Notes under the pieces: model-generated
What the model was told of the DNA's origin: nothing
Databases searched by the model: none
Seen by the model: the letters and a program-made list of their open reading frames with translations, nothing else
Part shown: positions 49,192 to 57,605 of the stretch, one piece after another
Numbering within the stretch: position 1 is the stretch's first letter
Layout: every line of letters starts with the position of its first letter
Position numbers and translations under genes: made by a program
DNA from: Andreprevotia lacus DSM 23236
Lineage (GTDB): Bacteria; Pseudomonadota; Gammaproteobacteria; Burkholderiales; Chitinibacteraceae
DNA: 64,000 nucleotides
Assembly: GCF_900176275.1 (NCBI RefSeq)
Contig: NZ_FWXD01000012.1
Coordinates: 1 to 64,000 of the forward strand
Direction of reading: 5' to 3'

Positions 49192-50522
49192 ACCTGCCCG
49201 GCATAGACCTGAACATGGATGCCGCCGCGCTGGGACAATTGCTGCCATATGCCGCCTGGGTCAAGGATATCCATCTGCGCTACCGCTGGGTGAACCGCCA
49301 CTGGGCCGACATGCTCGATTTGCCGGTGCGCCAGATCATCGGGCGCTCCGACGCCGAGTGCATGCCGCCCTGGCTGGCCGAGCCTATGGGGCGGGCAGAT
49401 TGCACCACGCTGGCTCGCGGTGAGCCCTATGGCAACGAGGTCATGGTGCAACTGCAGGATGGTCGCCAGCGGCTGTGGCGCATGCAGCGTCAGGCGGTGC
49501 TGGACACCGAAGGCAATCTGGATGGTGTGGCCGGTTTCGTCATCGATGCCACCGATGACTGGCGTGCACGGCGCGAACTGAAAAAACTCACCTTGCAGAG
49601 CAGTGGCTGGTGGCAATCGCTGAAAAGCCATGCCCTGGTGGCCACGCTGACCCCGCAGGGCCGCTACAGCTATGTCAGCGAGCATTTTTGCCGCCTGGTC
49701 GGTTGCCCGGCGTCGGGCTTGCTGGGCGAGAACCACGCCACGCTGGGCTGGATAGCCGTCGGGGTCGATTTCCACCATGTGCTGGCCATGGCATCGCAGG
49801 GTAACCCGGTGCGCTTCGAATTTGCCGGCACCCGCAGCAACGGGCAGCGTTTCTGGGCGCAGTCACTGGTCATTTCGCTGGGCACGCCGGTGGGCGACGA
49901 GCCGCAGTTCTTTGAAATCGTGTCCGACCTGGGCGAGGTGCGCGAGGTGACGCAGAAGCTGTCGGCCGCCAATGCCCAGCTGACTGCGGCACTGAACGAA
50001 AACGTCGAGCTGATTGCCCGGCTGGATCATCTGGCCCGCACCGATCCGCTCACCCATTTGCTCAATCGCCGCTCGTTTCTGGAGCGTGCGGCACAGGAAC
50101 AGGCGCGCAGCGCCCGCCTGCAGCAGCCGCTCAGCGTGCTGGCGCTGGACATTGATCACTTCAAGCAGGTCAATGATGCATTCGGCCACGCCGCTGGCGA
50201 CCAGGTGCTGGAGCGGCTGGCCGAGGTGTGCCGCGAAACCTGCCGCATCATTGACATCGTTGCGCGCATGGGGGGCGAGGAGTTTTCCATCCTGCTGCCG
50301 GGTACGGGACCCGAACAGGCACAGGTGCTGGCCGAGCGCCTGCGTCTGGCACTGGCGCAGCAAACCGTGGTGTTGCCGGATCAGCAACGCATCTCCTTTA
50401 CCATCAGCATCGGCGTGACCGGCTGGGGCGCGCACGAGTTGTTGCAGCCTGTGCTGGAGCGCGCCGATCAGGCGCTGTACCAGGCCAAGAGCGGTGGGCG
50501 GAACAGGGTGATCAGCCTCTAG
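49188..50522 (+). CDS. PAS-GGDEF diguanylate cyclase
   Basis: The 444-aa protein has two PAS-like domains (PYAAWVKDIHLRYRWVNRHW near residues 20-120, and LVATLTPQGRYSYVSEHFCRLVG near 150-250), a short coiled-coil linker (KLSAANAQLTAALNENVELI) and a GGDEF domain with the variant GGEEF (362-366) and an intact product-inhibition site RIID (353-356). It should make c-di-GMP from GTP in response to a PAS-sensed signal. No membrane helix, so it is cytoplasmic. It overlaps the GntR gene by 4 nt. Confidence 0.92.
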   Translation: MNLPGIDLNMDAAALGQLLPYAAWVKDIHLRYRWVNRHWADMLDLPVRQIIGRSDAECMPPWLAEPMGRADCTTLARGEPYGNEVMVQLQDGRQRLWRMQRQAVLDTEGNLDGVAGFVIDATDDWRARRELKKLTLQSSGWWQSLKSHALVATLTPQGRYSYVSEHFCRLVGCPASGLLGENHATLGWIAVGVDFHHVLAMASQGNPVRFEFAGTRSNGQRFWAQSLVISLGTPVGDEPQFFEIVSDLGEVREVTQKLSAANAQLTAALNENVELIARLDHLARTDPLTHLLNRRSFLERAAQEQARSARLQQPLSVLALDIDHFKQVNDAFGHAAGDQVLERLAEVCRETCRIIDIVARMGGEEFSILLPGTGPEQAQVLAERLRLALAQQTVVLPDQQRISFTISIGVTGWGAHELLQPVLERADQALYQAKSGGRNRVISL

Positions 50523-50565
50523 CTGTGCTACCCGGCAGCAGCAGGCCACATGGTGCACGGGCTGC

Positions 50566-51807
50566 TCAGGGTGAGGCAAACAGCGGCTCCAGTTGCAACT
50601 CCACTGCGTCTGGTGCTGGCGTCTGCAGTCGCAGGCGGACGCGTGTGCCCGTTGCGCCATCCAGCTTGCTGTCGAGTTCGCATTGACCGATCGCGTCAGC
50701 AGGCAGTGAATCGACGCGGGTAATCAGCATGCCACGGCGCAAACCGGCGTTGGCCGCCGGGCTGTGCGGCAGCACGGTCGAGATGGCGAATCCCTGCGCG
50801 GTTTTCCATGCGATCAGGCCGCTGTTCCCGTATTGCGGGTGCTCGCAGCCTGGCGGGCGCAGTTCGGCGTGCAGCAGCGCGCGGGGCTTGTCGATGTACA
50901 GGTTGAAGCGTCGCAGCAGCGGTGGCCCGACATAGGCATCGATTTCATTGAGGATGGGGGCGGCCGATTGCGGGCTGAGATAGAACTCGGCCACTTGCGG
51001 CGGCAGGCGCTGGCCGAACAGGCTGATCGGCTCGGCAAGGGCAATCTGGTAAAGGTTGGTTCCGCCGATGCCACTGCCCACCAGACGCCGTAACGGGCCA
51101 GTGCGCTGCAGCGAGCCGGCGTGCTCGCCGACGATGGCCAGCGCGGCATCGTAGCCGCTGTCGAGCACGATCTTGCTGTCGGAGTTGCCGATGCGTGCCG
51201 GCACCACCAGTTTTTGCCCGTCATGGCCGCTGCTCAACAGGGGAACCGGGTTGGGTTTGCCGGCAAACGGGTTGCTTCCGGGCGGGTAGACCCGTAGCTC
51301 GTCGTGATCGTGATCGATGGCAAGGGGCTGGTGCAGGTAAAGCTCGGCGCCGATGATGCCCACAACAGGTACATCGTGGAATGCCTGGCGCAGAAAGGAC
51401 AAATCGGTGTTGACTCCATCGACGTCCTGCAAGGTGAGATCGCCCAGTTGCAGTGTCGTGGCGCGGATGCGCTGGCTTTGGGCGGTTGCCGTACCCATGC
51501 CCAGCAGGCGGATCGGCTTGCCTCGCGGCAGCGCCAGCGCATCGCTGGTCTGGGCATCCAGTGCAAACGACCCGCCGGTATCGAACAGCAGATAACCGAT
51601 ATCCCTGCCGTTGATGCGCGCCTGCAGCAGTGGCAGGCCTTGTACATATTCCAGGGGGAGTGTGGCCAGCGGCGCGACGGGGTTGGCATCGTCGGCGCTG
51701 GCAGGCAGCGCCAGCAGCGCGACGGTGAAGCAGACGGCAGCGAGCAGGCCCCTGCCGGGCCGGTGCCACAAGGAGGCTGATCGCAGTGGGGGAGGGGCAG
51801 CCGGCAT
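50566..51807 (-). CDS. Retropepsin-like aspartic protease with C-terminal PDZ domain
   Basis: Start at ATG 51807, with GGAG six bases upstream; a GTG at 51831 would add eight residues. Signal peptide or anchor in the first 40 residues (LLAAVCFTVALLALPASA). Two pepsin-like half motifs are present: FDTGGSF (Asp76) and VLDSGYDA (Asp216), followed by a PDZ-like tail (GFAISTVLPHSPAANAGLRRGMLITRVDSLPADAIG in parts). Such periplasmic proteins are common hypothetical proteases in proteobacteria. Cleaved substrate unknown. It follows the diguanylate cyclase gene convergently. Confidence 0.78.
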   Translation of the reverse strand: MPAAPPPLRSASLWHRPGRGLLAAVCFTVALLALPASADDANPVAPLATLPLEYVQGLPLLQARINGRDIGYLLFDTGGSFALDAQTSDALALPRGKPIRLLGMGTATAQSQRIRATTLQLGDLTLQDVDGVNTDLSFLRQAFHDVPVVGIIGAELYLHQPLAIDHDHDELRVYPPGSNPFAGKPNPVPLLSSGHDGQKLVVPARIGNSDSKIVLDSGYDAALAIVGEHAGSLQRTGPLRRLVGSGIGGTNLYQIALAEPISLFGQRLPPQVAEFYLSPQSAAPILNEIDAYVGPPLLRRFNLYIDKPRALLHAELRPPGCEHPQYGNSGLIAWKTAQGFAISTVLPHSPAANAGLRRGMLITRVDSLPADAIGQCELDSKLDGATGTRVRLRLQTPAPDAVELQLEPLFASP

Positions 51808-51972
51808 GGCTAACTCCGCGTAGCGGGCCACCCCGTCTGGTCGGCATGCCGGCTGTCAACCGCTGGCGGGCAGCGGCAGACGGCCAGTCCATGCTGCCAG
51901 GGCAGCGGGCGGCTCTTGTTCCACCATAGCTGTCAAAGCCGCGCTGCAGGCGTTACGCCGGCAGGCGGTGGG

Positions 51973-53109
51973 CTAGGCGGCTTGCTGCTCGCGCCGTTGC
52001 AGGATGTTGAGCGCGATCAGTGCAGCGCCCAGCGCGAGCAGCAGTGCAACCGCAAAATAGGAGAGTGCACGCATCACGCGCTTTTGCAGGAATTGCGACT
52101 CCAGGCCGGATCGAAAGGCGGCATCACCGAAAGGCGCCAGTATCTTGCCATTCAGATCGTACTGGCGGACTTCCAGCCGGCCCGGGTCCACCACCAGCAT
52201 GCGCTTGCCTATCGCCAGCAAGGCGGTGGGGTCTGCGCCAGATGGTTGTTCGATCTCCAGCGTTTGCGCGGTGCCGTTGGCAGGCAGCATCAACAGTTTG
52301 CCATTGGCCATGTGGTGGTCGTCATCGATGACCCAGAGCGTGCCATCCGCGGCCTCGGCTGCGGCGGCGGGAAAGTCGCTACGCCGATCCAGTTCCGAAT
52401 CAGACAAAAACCGCTCGTCGCGGACGGTGCCGAAATCGGCCTGCTCGGGGCTGACTGCGCTGATACGGTGGAAGTCGGTGTTGGCCACGTACAGCAGGCC
52501 GTCGTGGCCGATCTGCACCGTATTGGGGAAACGGTATCCGTATTCTGATCTGGCCTGCAGCTCGCCATCGCGGGACAGGCGCAGCAGCCGGTGCTGGGCG
52601 GTATCGGCCAGGAAGAGTGCGTTGCGTTTTTCATCCAGCCACAGCTTGAAAGTACGGGTGCTGCGAAAGGCCGGCGCGAACGGTTCGCAAGTGCCGCCTT
52701 GCAAGGGGCAGCGCTGCAGCGCGGTGTCGCCCTCCGGGACTTCGTCGATGCCCTTGCCGTTCTTGCGCATGTACACGCGCAGTCCCTTGCCGGGCGGGCC
52801 ATCGCCCACGGGGCGGCGCAGAATGATGCGCCTCTGCTTGTCGATCAGGAAATCGCCAACCAGCATGTCCACGCCAAAGCGCGACAGCGGAATGCGTTCC
52901 TGCTGCACGCCGTTCTGGTTGAATACCACCAGCTCTTGCTCCAGCCCCACATAGACGCGCCCATCGCCGCCCAGCTGCAGGTGCGTCGGGCCACGCACCG
53001 CGTGAGCGCTGCCGTTGCTCCACCACCAAAGCGCAAAGGCCAGCAGCAGGCCCAGCCCGGCCAGCAGTGCGTAGCGGTCAAATTTGCCGAGCTGTCTGGA
53101 TGTGCGCAT
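51973..53109 (-). CDS. Membrane-anchored NHL/beta-propeller-like protein
   Basis: Start at ATG 53109, just inside the end of the upstream gene region. Two membrane segments: N-terminal (LLAGLGLLLAFALWWW) and C-terminal (YFAVALLLALGAALIALNIL). Between them are repeated beta-strand units (HLQLGGDGRVYVGLEQELVVFN, NALFLADTAQHRLLRLSRDGELQ, NTVQIGHDGLLYVANTDFHRIS; each about 40 residues) resembling NHL/SMP-30-like propeller blades. No enzyme residues recognised. Probably periplasmic domain held at both ends by the inner membrane. Role unknown. Confidence 0.7.
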   Translation of the reverse strand: MRTSRQLGKFDRYALLAGLGLLLAFALWWWSNGSAHAVRGPTHLQLGGDGRVYVGLEQELVVFNQNGVQQERIPLSRFGVDMLVGDFLIDKQRRIILRRPVGDGPPGKGLRVYMRKNGKGIDEVPEGDTALQRCPLQGGTCEPFAPAFRSTRTFKLWLDEKRNALFLADTAQHRLLRLSRDGELQARSEYGYRFPNTVQIGHDGLLYVANTDFHRISAVSPEQADFGTVRDERFLSDSELDRRSDFPAAAAEAADGTLWVIDDDHHMANGKLLMLPANGTAQTLEIEQPSGADPTALLAIGKRMLVVDPGRLEVRQYDLNGKILAPFGDAAFRSGLESQFLQKRVMRALSYFAVALLLALGAALIALNILQRREQQAA

Positions 53110-53117
53110 GCCCAGGC

Positions 53118-53651
53118 TCAATCAGTTTTGGCTGCAACGCTCAGATAGCGGGCCTGGCCATCTTCCAGCACGAAGACGTATTGTTCAGTCGACGTTCCGC
53201 CCATGGGCTTGTTGTTCAGCACCATTTGCTCGTTGACCTGGCAGGTGACCATGGCGCGATCCGCCTCGATTTTCGGCGTGTCGCACCGTGTGCTCACCTG
53301 ATAGCGCTGGGCTGCCTGCAATACGCGCCTGGTCATTTCACCAAAGGTACGACCGTCGTAGCGGGCGGTGCCTTTTTTGTTGGTGATTTCCACCACCAGC
53401 TGGCTGGAGTGAAAGCGCCGGGCCGCTGCATAGTCGCGCGCCTGCAGCGCCTGGCTGTAGCGGCTGATCGTGTCCTGCACCACGCGCGGTGTGAGCTTGC
53501 TGGCGCGTACCGGTTGTATCGCCTTGTTGCTGGGCAGCTCCGGGCAGGGGTCATCCTGATAGCTGACCTTGCCGGCGGCATCGGTACAGACGTTGATGGC
53601 GAACGCAGGCAGCGGCAACAACAACACAGCAAGCAGGGGCAAGTAGCGCAT
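53118..53651 (-). CDS. DUF4124-like secreted protein (177 aa)
   Basis: Start at ATG 53651 with GGAGGAG upstream. Signal peptide MRYLPLLAVLLLPLPAFA. The mature N-terminus (INVCTDAAGKVSYQDDPCPE) matches the DUF4124 pattern (x-W/C-x-D-x-x-G-x-V-x-Y-x-D-x-P) with a Cys pair. The remainder is helical plus a small beta domain ending in VFVLEDGQARYLSVAA. Function of DUF4124 proteins is not known; they occur in periplasmic proteins of proteobacteria. Immediately upstream of the propeller-like gene, likely co-transcribed. Confidence 0.7.
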   Translation of the reverse strand: MRYLPLLAVLLLPLPAFAINVCTDAAGKVSYQDDPCPELPSNKAIQPVRASKLTPRVVQDTISRYSQALQARDYAAARRFHSSQLVVEITNKKGTARYDGRTFGEMTRRVLQAAQRYQVSTRCDTPKIEADRAMVTCQVNEQMVLNNKPMGGTSTEQYVFVLEDGQARYLSVAAKTD

Positions 53652-53674
53652 GAGTATCTCCTCCGGTAAGTGAT

Positions 53675-55354
53675 TCAGGCGGGCGTGCCCGCATGTTGGG
53701 AAGCAAGCAACGCCAGCGCTGCACCAGCCTCGGCCAGCACGCCCGGCCAGTCGCCGGCTTGCCGCTGGCGGAACAGCCGTGCATCGGGATACCAGGGGTT
53801 GTCGCTGCGATCGAGCAGCCAGCGGAAATCGGGCGATACCGGCAGCAGTACCCACACCGGTTTGCCCAGTGCCCCGGCCAGATGCGCCACGGCGGTGTCG
53901 ACGGTGATGACCAGATCAAGCTGGCTGATCAGTGCCGCAGTGGCTTCAAAATCACTCAGCCTGTCTGCGTGGCTGGTGATGGGTAGTTGCGCCAGCGCGG
54001 CCTGATCGCTGTCGCGCACGCGTTCATGCAGGCTGTGGAACTCGGTACCCGGTGTGGCGACCAAGCCGGCCAGCTGCGCCAGCGGGATGGAGCGCGAATA
54101 GTCATCCTTGTGCGTGGGGCTGCCCGACCAGACCAGACCCACCCGCAGCGCGGAGGGCGCGCCCAATCGTGCGGCCCATTCGGCTTGGCGTGCACGACTG
54201 GCATGCAGATAGGGTGTTTGCGCCGGCAGCGTGGCCAGCGTAGTGCCCAGTACATGCGGCAGGCTCATCAGTGGGCAATGGTAATCGTGGTCGGCAAAGC
54301 TGCTGCCGGCTTGCGCAACGATCTGGATGGCCGGCGACAGCGATTGCAGCAGCGTTTGCAGCGGCGCCTTTACCTCCAGTGTGACGTGGGCGCCCTGTGC
54401 CAGCAGCGTCAGCGCAAAGCGGCTGAACTGGATGGCATCGCCAAAGCCCTGCTCGGTGTGCAGTACGATGCGCTTGCCTTGCAGTGGCTCGCCAGCCCAG
54501 CGCGGGATTGCAAAGCGCGCCAGGTCGCCGGCACGGCTGGGCAAGCGCCAGCGTGCTTCGTAGTTGGCCCAGCCCTCGGCAAACTGGCCCAGCTGCAGTT
54601 GCGTCAGCGCAATCGCCCACTGGATGTCGGCATCGTCGGGGGTCAGCTGCAGTGCCTGCGCGTAGCTTTGCAGTGCCTCGGCATGGCGGCCCAGATCGCA
54701 CAGCGCATTGGCCTTGTTCTGCCATGCGTGCGCATGGCTCGGGTTGCGTGCCAGCGCGGCTTCGTAGCTTTGCAGGCTGTCGGCATAGCGGCTCAAGCCG
54801 CGTAGTGCATGACCACGCGTCAGCCACGGGGCCGGGTCGGCATTGTCGAGCGCAATGGCTTGCTCGGCAGCGGCGAGCGCTGCGGCAAAGTCGCGTTGCT
54901 CCCAATAAGCGATGGCGAGGTTGCCGTGCGCGTCGGCGTAATCGGGCGCCAGCGCCAGCGCGCGTTGATGGCTGCTGATGGCATCGGCATGGCGGCCCAA
55001 CGCGGTGAGCACGTTGCCGCGATTGACCCAGGCCGGCGGAAAGTCGGCATTCAGCGCCAGGCATTGATCGAACGCTGCCAGTGCATCCTGCAAGGCGCCG
55101 CGCTCGCGCCGAACATTGCCCAGATTGAGCCAGGCATCGGCCTGTCCCTGATTCAGTTGCAGCGAGGCCATAAAGCCGGCCTCGGCCCCCGCCAGATCAC
55201 CAGACTGCAATTGTGCGGTTGCCAGCAGGGTACGCACCTGCCAGTTGCCTGGCAGCTGCTGCAGCACGGTTTGATAACCGCGTATCGCTGTGGCGATATC
55301 GTTGTTCTGGTGGGCCTGGAAGGCAGCGGAGAGGATGGCGTTCAGATCGGACAT
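53675..55354 (-). CDS. TPR protein with GT9/GT41-like glycosyltransferase C-terminus
   Basis: Start at ATG 55354 (MSDLNAILSAAFQAHQNND). At least seven TPR units fill residues 1-280 (for example AWLNLGNVRRERGALQDALAAF). From about residue 290 a Rossmann-type region begins (WEGEPLQGKRIVLHTEQGFGDAIQFSRFALTL, with GFGDAIQ), and the end has RVGLVWSGSPTHKDDYSRSIPL and VITVDTAVAHLAGALGKPVWVLLP, which match the donor-binding part of GT9-like transferases. A bacterial O-linked or surface-glycan transferase is likely. It is upstream of the DUF4124 gene. Confidence 0.85.
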   Translation of the reverse strand: MSDLNAILSAAFQAHQNNDIATAIRGYQTVLQQLPGNWQVRTLLATAQLQSGDLAGAEAGFMASLQLNQGQADAWLNLGNVRRERGALQDALAAFDQCLALNADFPPAWVNRGNVLTALGRHADAISSHQRALALAPDYADAHGNLAIAYWEQRDFAAALAAAEQAIALDNADPAPWLTRGHALRGLSRYADSLQSYEAALARNPSHAHAWQNKANALCDLGRHAEALQSYAQALQLTPDDADIQWAIALTQLQLGQFAEGWANYEARWRLPSRAGDLARFAIPRWAGEPLQGKRIVLHTEQGFGDAIQFSRFALTLLAQGAHVTLEVKAPLQTLLQSLSPAIQIVAQAGSSFADHDYHCPLMSLPHVLGTTLATLPAQTPYLHASRARQAEWAARLGAPSALRVGLVWSGSPTHKDDYSRSIPLAQLAGLVATPGTEFHSLHERVRDSDQAALAQLPITSHADRLSDFEATAALISQLDLVITVDTAVAHLAGALGKPVWVLLPVSPDFRWLLDRSDNPWYPDARLFRQRQAGDWPGVLAEAGAALALLASQHAGTPA

Positions 55355-55575
55355 GAGGGAGGCGCAGCACGCACAGGACAGGCTGCCGGTGGCGCCCATC
55401 CGGCACGCTGCCGCTTTGGGCTGGAGCAAGAAAAAGGAAAGTCCATTATAGGGGTATCTTGTTTATGCTGTTGTTCTGATTGACGCAGCATTGCCGGGTG
55501 TCGGGCGTTATCGGCATGCGCTACCATGCCGCCACATTCAGACAAAAAACGCCGGCACAGCCGCGAGGAGCGCAC

Positions 55576-56154
55576 ATGAACAAGAACCGCCTTGAAGCCT
55601 TCAGCGACGGCGTGCTGGCCATCATCATCACCATCATGGTGCTGGAGCTGAAAGTGCCGCATGGCGAAACGCTGTCGGCGCTGCTGCCCTTGCTGCCGGT
55701 GCTGTTCTGCTATGTGCTCAGCTTTGTTTACGTGGGTATCTACTGGAACAACCACCACCACATGCTGCATGCGGTGAAACAGGTGCGCGGCGGCGTGCTG
55801 TGGGCCAATCTGCATCTGCTGTTCTGGCTGTCCTTGCTGCCCTTTGTGACCGGCTGGATGGGCGAGAACCACTTCGCGCCCGTGCCCACCGCACTGTATG
55901 GCGCCGTGCTGCTGATGGCGGGCGTGGCCTACTGGATGCTGGCGCACTGCATCATTGCCATCGAAGGCAAGGATTCGCTGCTGGCCCAGGCCATAGGCAA
56001 GGATCGCAAGGGCATGTTGTCGGTGGTGATCTACGCCATCGCCATTCCGCTGGCCTTTGTCTCGCAATGGCTGGCGCAGCTGCTTTATCTGGTGGTGGCC
56101 GGCATCTGGCTGATACCGGATCGCCGGATTGAGCGTTTGCTGGGCGCGCGCTAA
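55576..56154 (+). CDS. TMEM175-family potassium channel-like membrane protein
   Basis: Start at ATG 55576 with GAGGAG upstream. The 192-aa protein opens with NRLEAFSDGVLAIIITIM: the F-S-D triad in the first helix is the hallmark of TMEM175 K+ channels. Five to six hydrophobic segments follow (for example LLPLLPVLFCYVLSFVYVGI, LLFWLSLLPFVTGW). Prokaryotic members are tetramers of six-helix subunits that conduct K+. WNNHHHMLHAV after helix 2 is also family-like. Genes around are unrelated. Confidence 0.85.
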   Translation: MNKNRLEAFSDGVLAIIITIMVLELKVPHGETLSALLPLLPVLFCYVLSFVYVGIYWNNHHHMLHAVKQVRGGVLWANLHLLFWLSLLPFVTGWMGENHFAPVPTALYGAVLLMAGVAYWMLAHCIIAIEGKDSLLAQAIGKDRKGMLSVVIYAIAIPLAFVSQWLAQLLYLVVAGIWLIPDRRIERLLGAR

Positions 56155-56161
56155 GGAGCAC

Positions 56162-56578
56162 ATGGCAATGGCACGGCAGCGCAACGTCCAGCAACAGAAC
56201 GCGCTGACCCATGCCGGCATTGCCCGCTGTGCCGCGCATTGGCGTGCGCATCCGTGGCCGACTGCATTGCAGCAGCAGGCAGCGCAGCAAGGGATCGACC
56301 CGCAACGCGCCATCATTGTCTGGATGAAGCTCGATTTTCCCGGCATGCCGCGTGTTTGGGGGTGCTTGCTGACCGAGGACGGGCGCTTCATCGATTTTGA
56401 ACTCGACACTGATCCTGCCCATGTGACGCTGCGCGCGGTGGAACTGTGGCAGGACGTCACTGCTGAACAGAACACCAACCCGCACAACCGGGGATTTGGT
56501 GCGGGCGAAGGGGCGCTGGCCTCGCAGGTGCTGCGGCGGCTGAACGGTGTGGGCGCACAGGATGACCTCCAGGGGTGA
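56162..56578 (+). CDS. Unrecognised small soluble protein (138 aa)
   Basis: ATG 56162 follows AAGGAG that overlaps the TMEM175 stop, so the two are co-transcribed and probably coupled; ATG 56168 is an alternative. Protein: basic, helical N-terminal half (NALTHAGIARCAAHWRAHPWP) and a beta C-terminal half (AIIVWMKLDFPGMPRVWGCLLTEDGRFIDFELDTDP in parts), ending with GFGAGEGALASQVLRRL. No signal peptide, no membrane segment, no recognised motif. Possibly a partner or regulator of the channel, by position only. Confidence 0.6.
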   Translation: MAMARQRNVQQQNALTHAGIARCAAHWRAHPWPTALQQQAAQQGIDPQRAIIVWMKLDFPGMPRVWGCLLTEDGRFIDFELDTDPAHVTLRAVELWQDVTAEQNTNPHNRGFGAGEGALASQVLRRLNGVGAQDDLQG

Positions 56579-56677
56579 GCACGCCCCCAGCGGCACGGCT
56601 GCGCGAGTGTCGCGATCGCGGCACCAAGCGCAATTGTGGATGGGTACAGAGGCCAGGAAGCGTCCCCGGCGTCAGCG

Positions 56678-57502
56678 TCAGGCCGCTTGCGGTGCTGCCG
56701 TGGAGAAAATGTCTTTCCAGCTATGGAAATGAGTGAGGAGGCCGATTGCCATCAGTGGCACCATCATGATGATCGTGATCACCGGAGGCAGTACCGATAT
56801 CCAGGCGCCGCCAACGAGGTTGAGGCCGCCAAGCTTGGCCAGCACGACCAGTATGACGACGATCACGATCAGCACGAGCAGCAGTGCCACCAGGATGAGA
56901 GCGGCAAGCAGGATCAGCCCGAGCAACGGCAGTATGTTGCGCAAGGTACCGATGAAACTGGCCTTGAGCGACTGCAGCAGACTGCGCTGGTGCAAGGTGC
57001 CTTCCTGCGGGGCAAAGTAGGTCAGCGCCATCGCCGGCAGCATCAATGGCAGCATGAGCAGCAAATAGTGGCCGGCACCATGCGTAGCAAACCAGATGAC
57101 CAGCGCTTGTTGGTCGAACATGACGCCATAGGGAATGCTCAGCCAGCTTGCCACGACCAGTTGCAACATCAGACTCAGCAAGCTGGAAACGAGCCCCAAG
57201 CCCAAGGCAAATTGCCATCGCGGGGCGAAAGCTGCCAAGCCGGCAGACAGACTGATCTGGCCCGTGCTGTCTGCAGTGCGAATGATGCCTGCGAAGATGC
57301 ACAGCAAGGGCGGGTAGAGCATCGTTACGGCCAAGGTGCCGCCAACGGGCAGGAAGCGTGCCGCAACATTCGGTGCGACCAGCAGCAACGCCAGCAGGCA
57401 CCAGCGCAGCGGCGCTTGTTTGAACTGCGTCCAGCCTTGTTTCAACCAGCGGGCGCCGGTGCCGGCTGGATGGCTGATCGGGGAGATGGCGTGATAATCC
57501 AT
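56678..57502 (-). CDS. BPSS1780-like multi-pass membrane protein (274 aa)
   Basis: AGGA precedes the ATG. Seven or so hydrophobic segments: WCLLALLLVAPNVAARFL, AVTMLYPPLLCIFAGIIR, LVSSLLSLMLQLVVASWL, LLLMLPLMLPAMALTYF, ILPLLGLILLAALILVALLLVLIVIVVILVVLA and a last one. The start contains a WLKQGWTQFKQAPLRW pattern that resembles BPSS1780 family membrane proteins. Function unknown. It is divergent from a MocR regulator region only by about 100 bp of the adjoining gap. Confidence 0.65.
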   Translation of the reverse strand: MDYHAISPISHPAGTGARWLKQGWTQFKQAPLRWCLLALLLVAPNVAARFLPVGGTLAVTMLYPPLLCIFAGIIRTADSTGQISLSAGLAAFAPRWQFALGLGLVSSLLSLMLQLVVASWLSIPYGVMFDQQALVIWFATHGAGHYLLLMLPLMLPAMALTYFAPQEGTLHQRSLLQSLKASFIGTLRNILPLLGLILLAALILVALLLVLIVIVVILVVLAKLGGLNLVGGAWISVLPPVITIIMMVPLMAIGLLTHFHSWKDIFSTAAPQAA

Positions 57503-57605
57503 TGATGATCCTGTAGCAGAGAGCCGCAGCAGTGCAGCTTTGGCGCCCAGTGTAAATGTCGGGCGATTTTCTGACTAATTTCTTGCGTTAATGTTGCTTG
57601 ATTGT

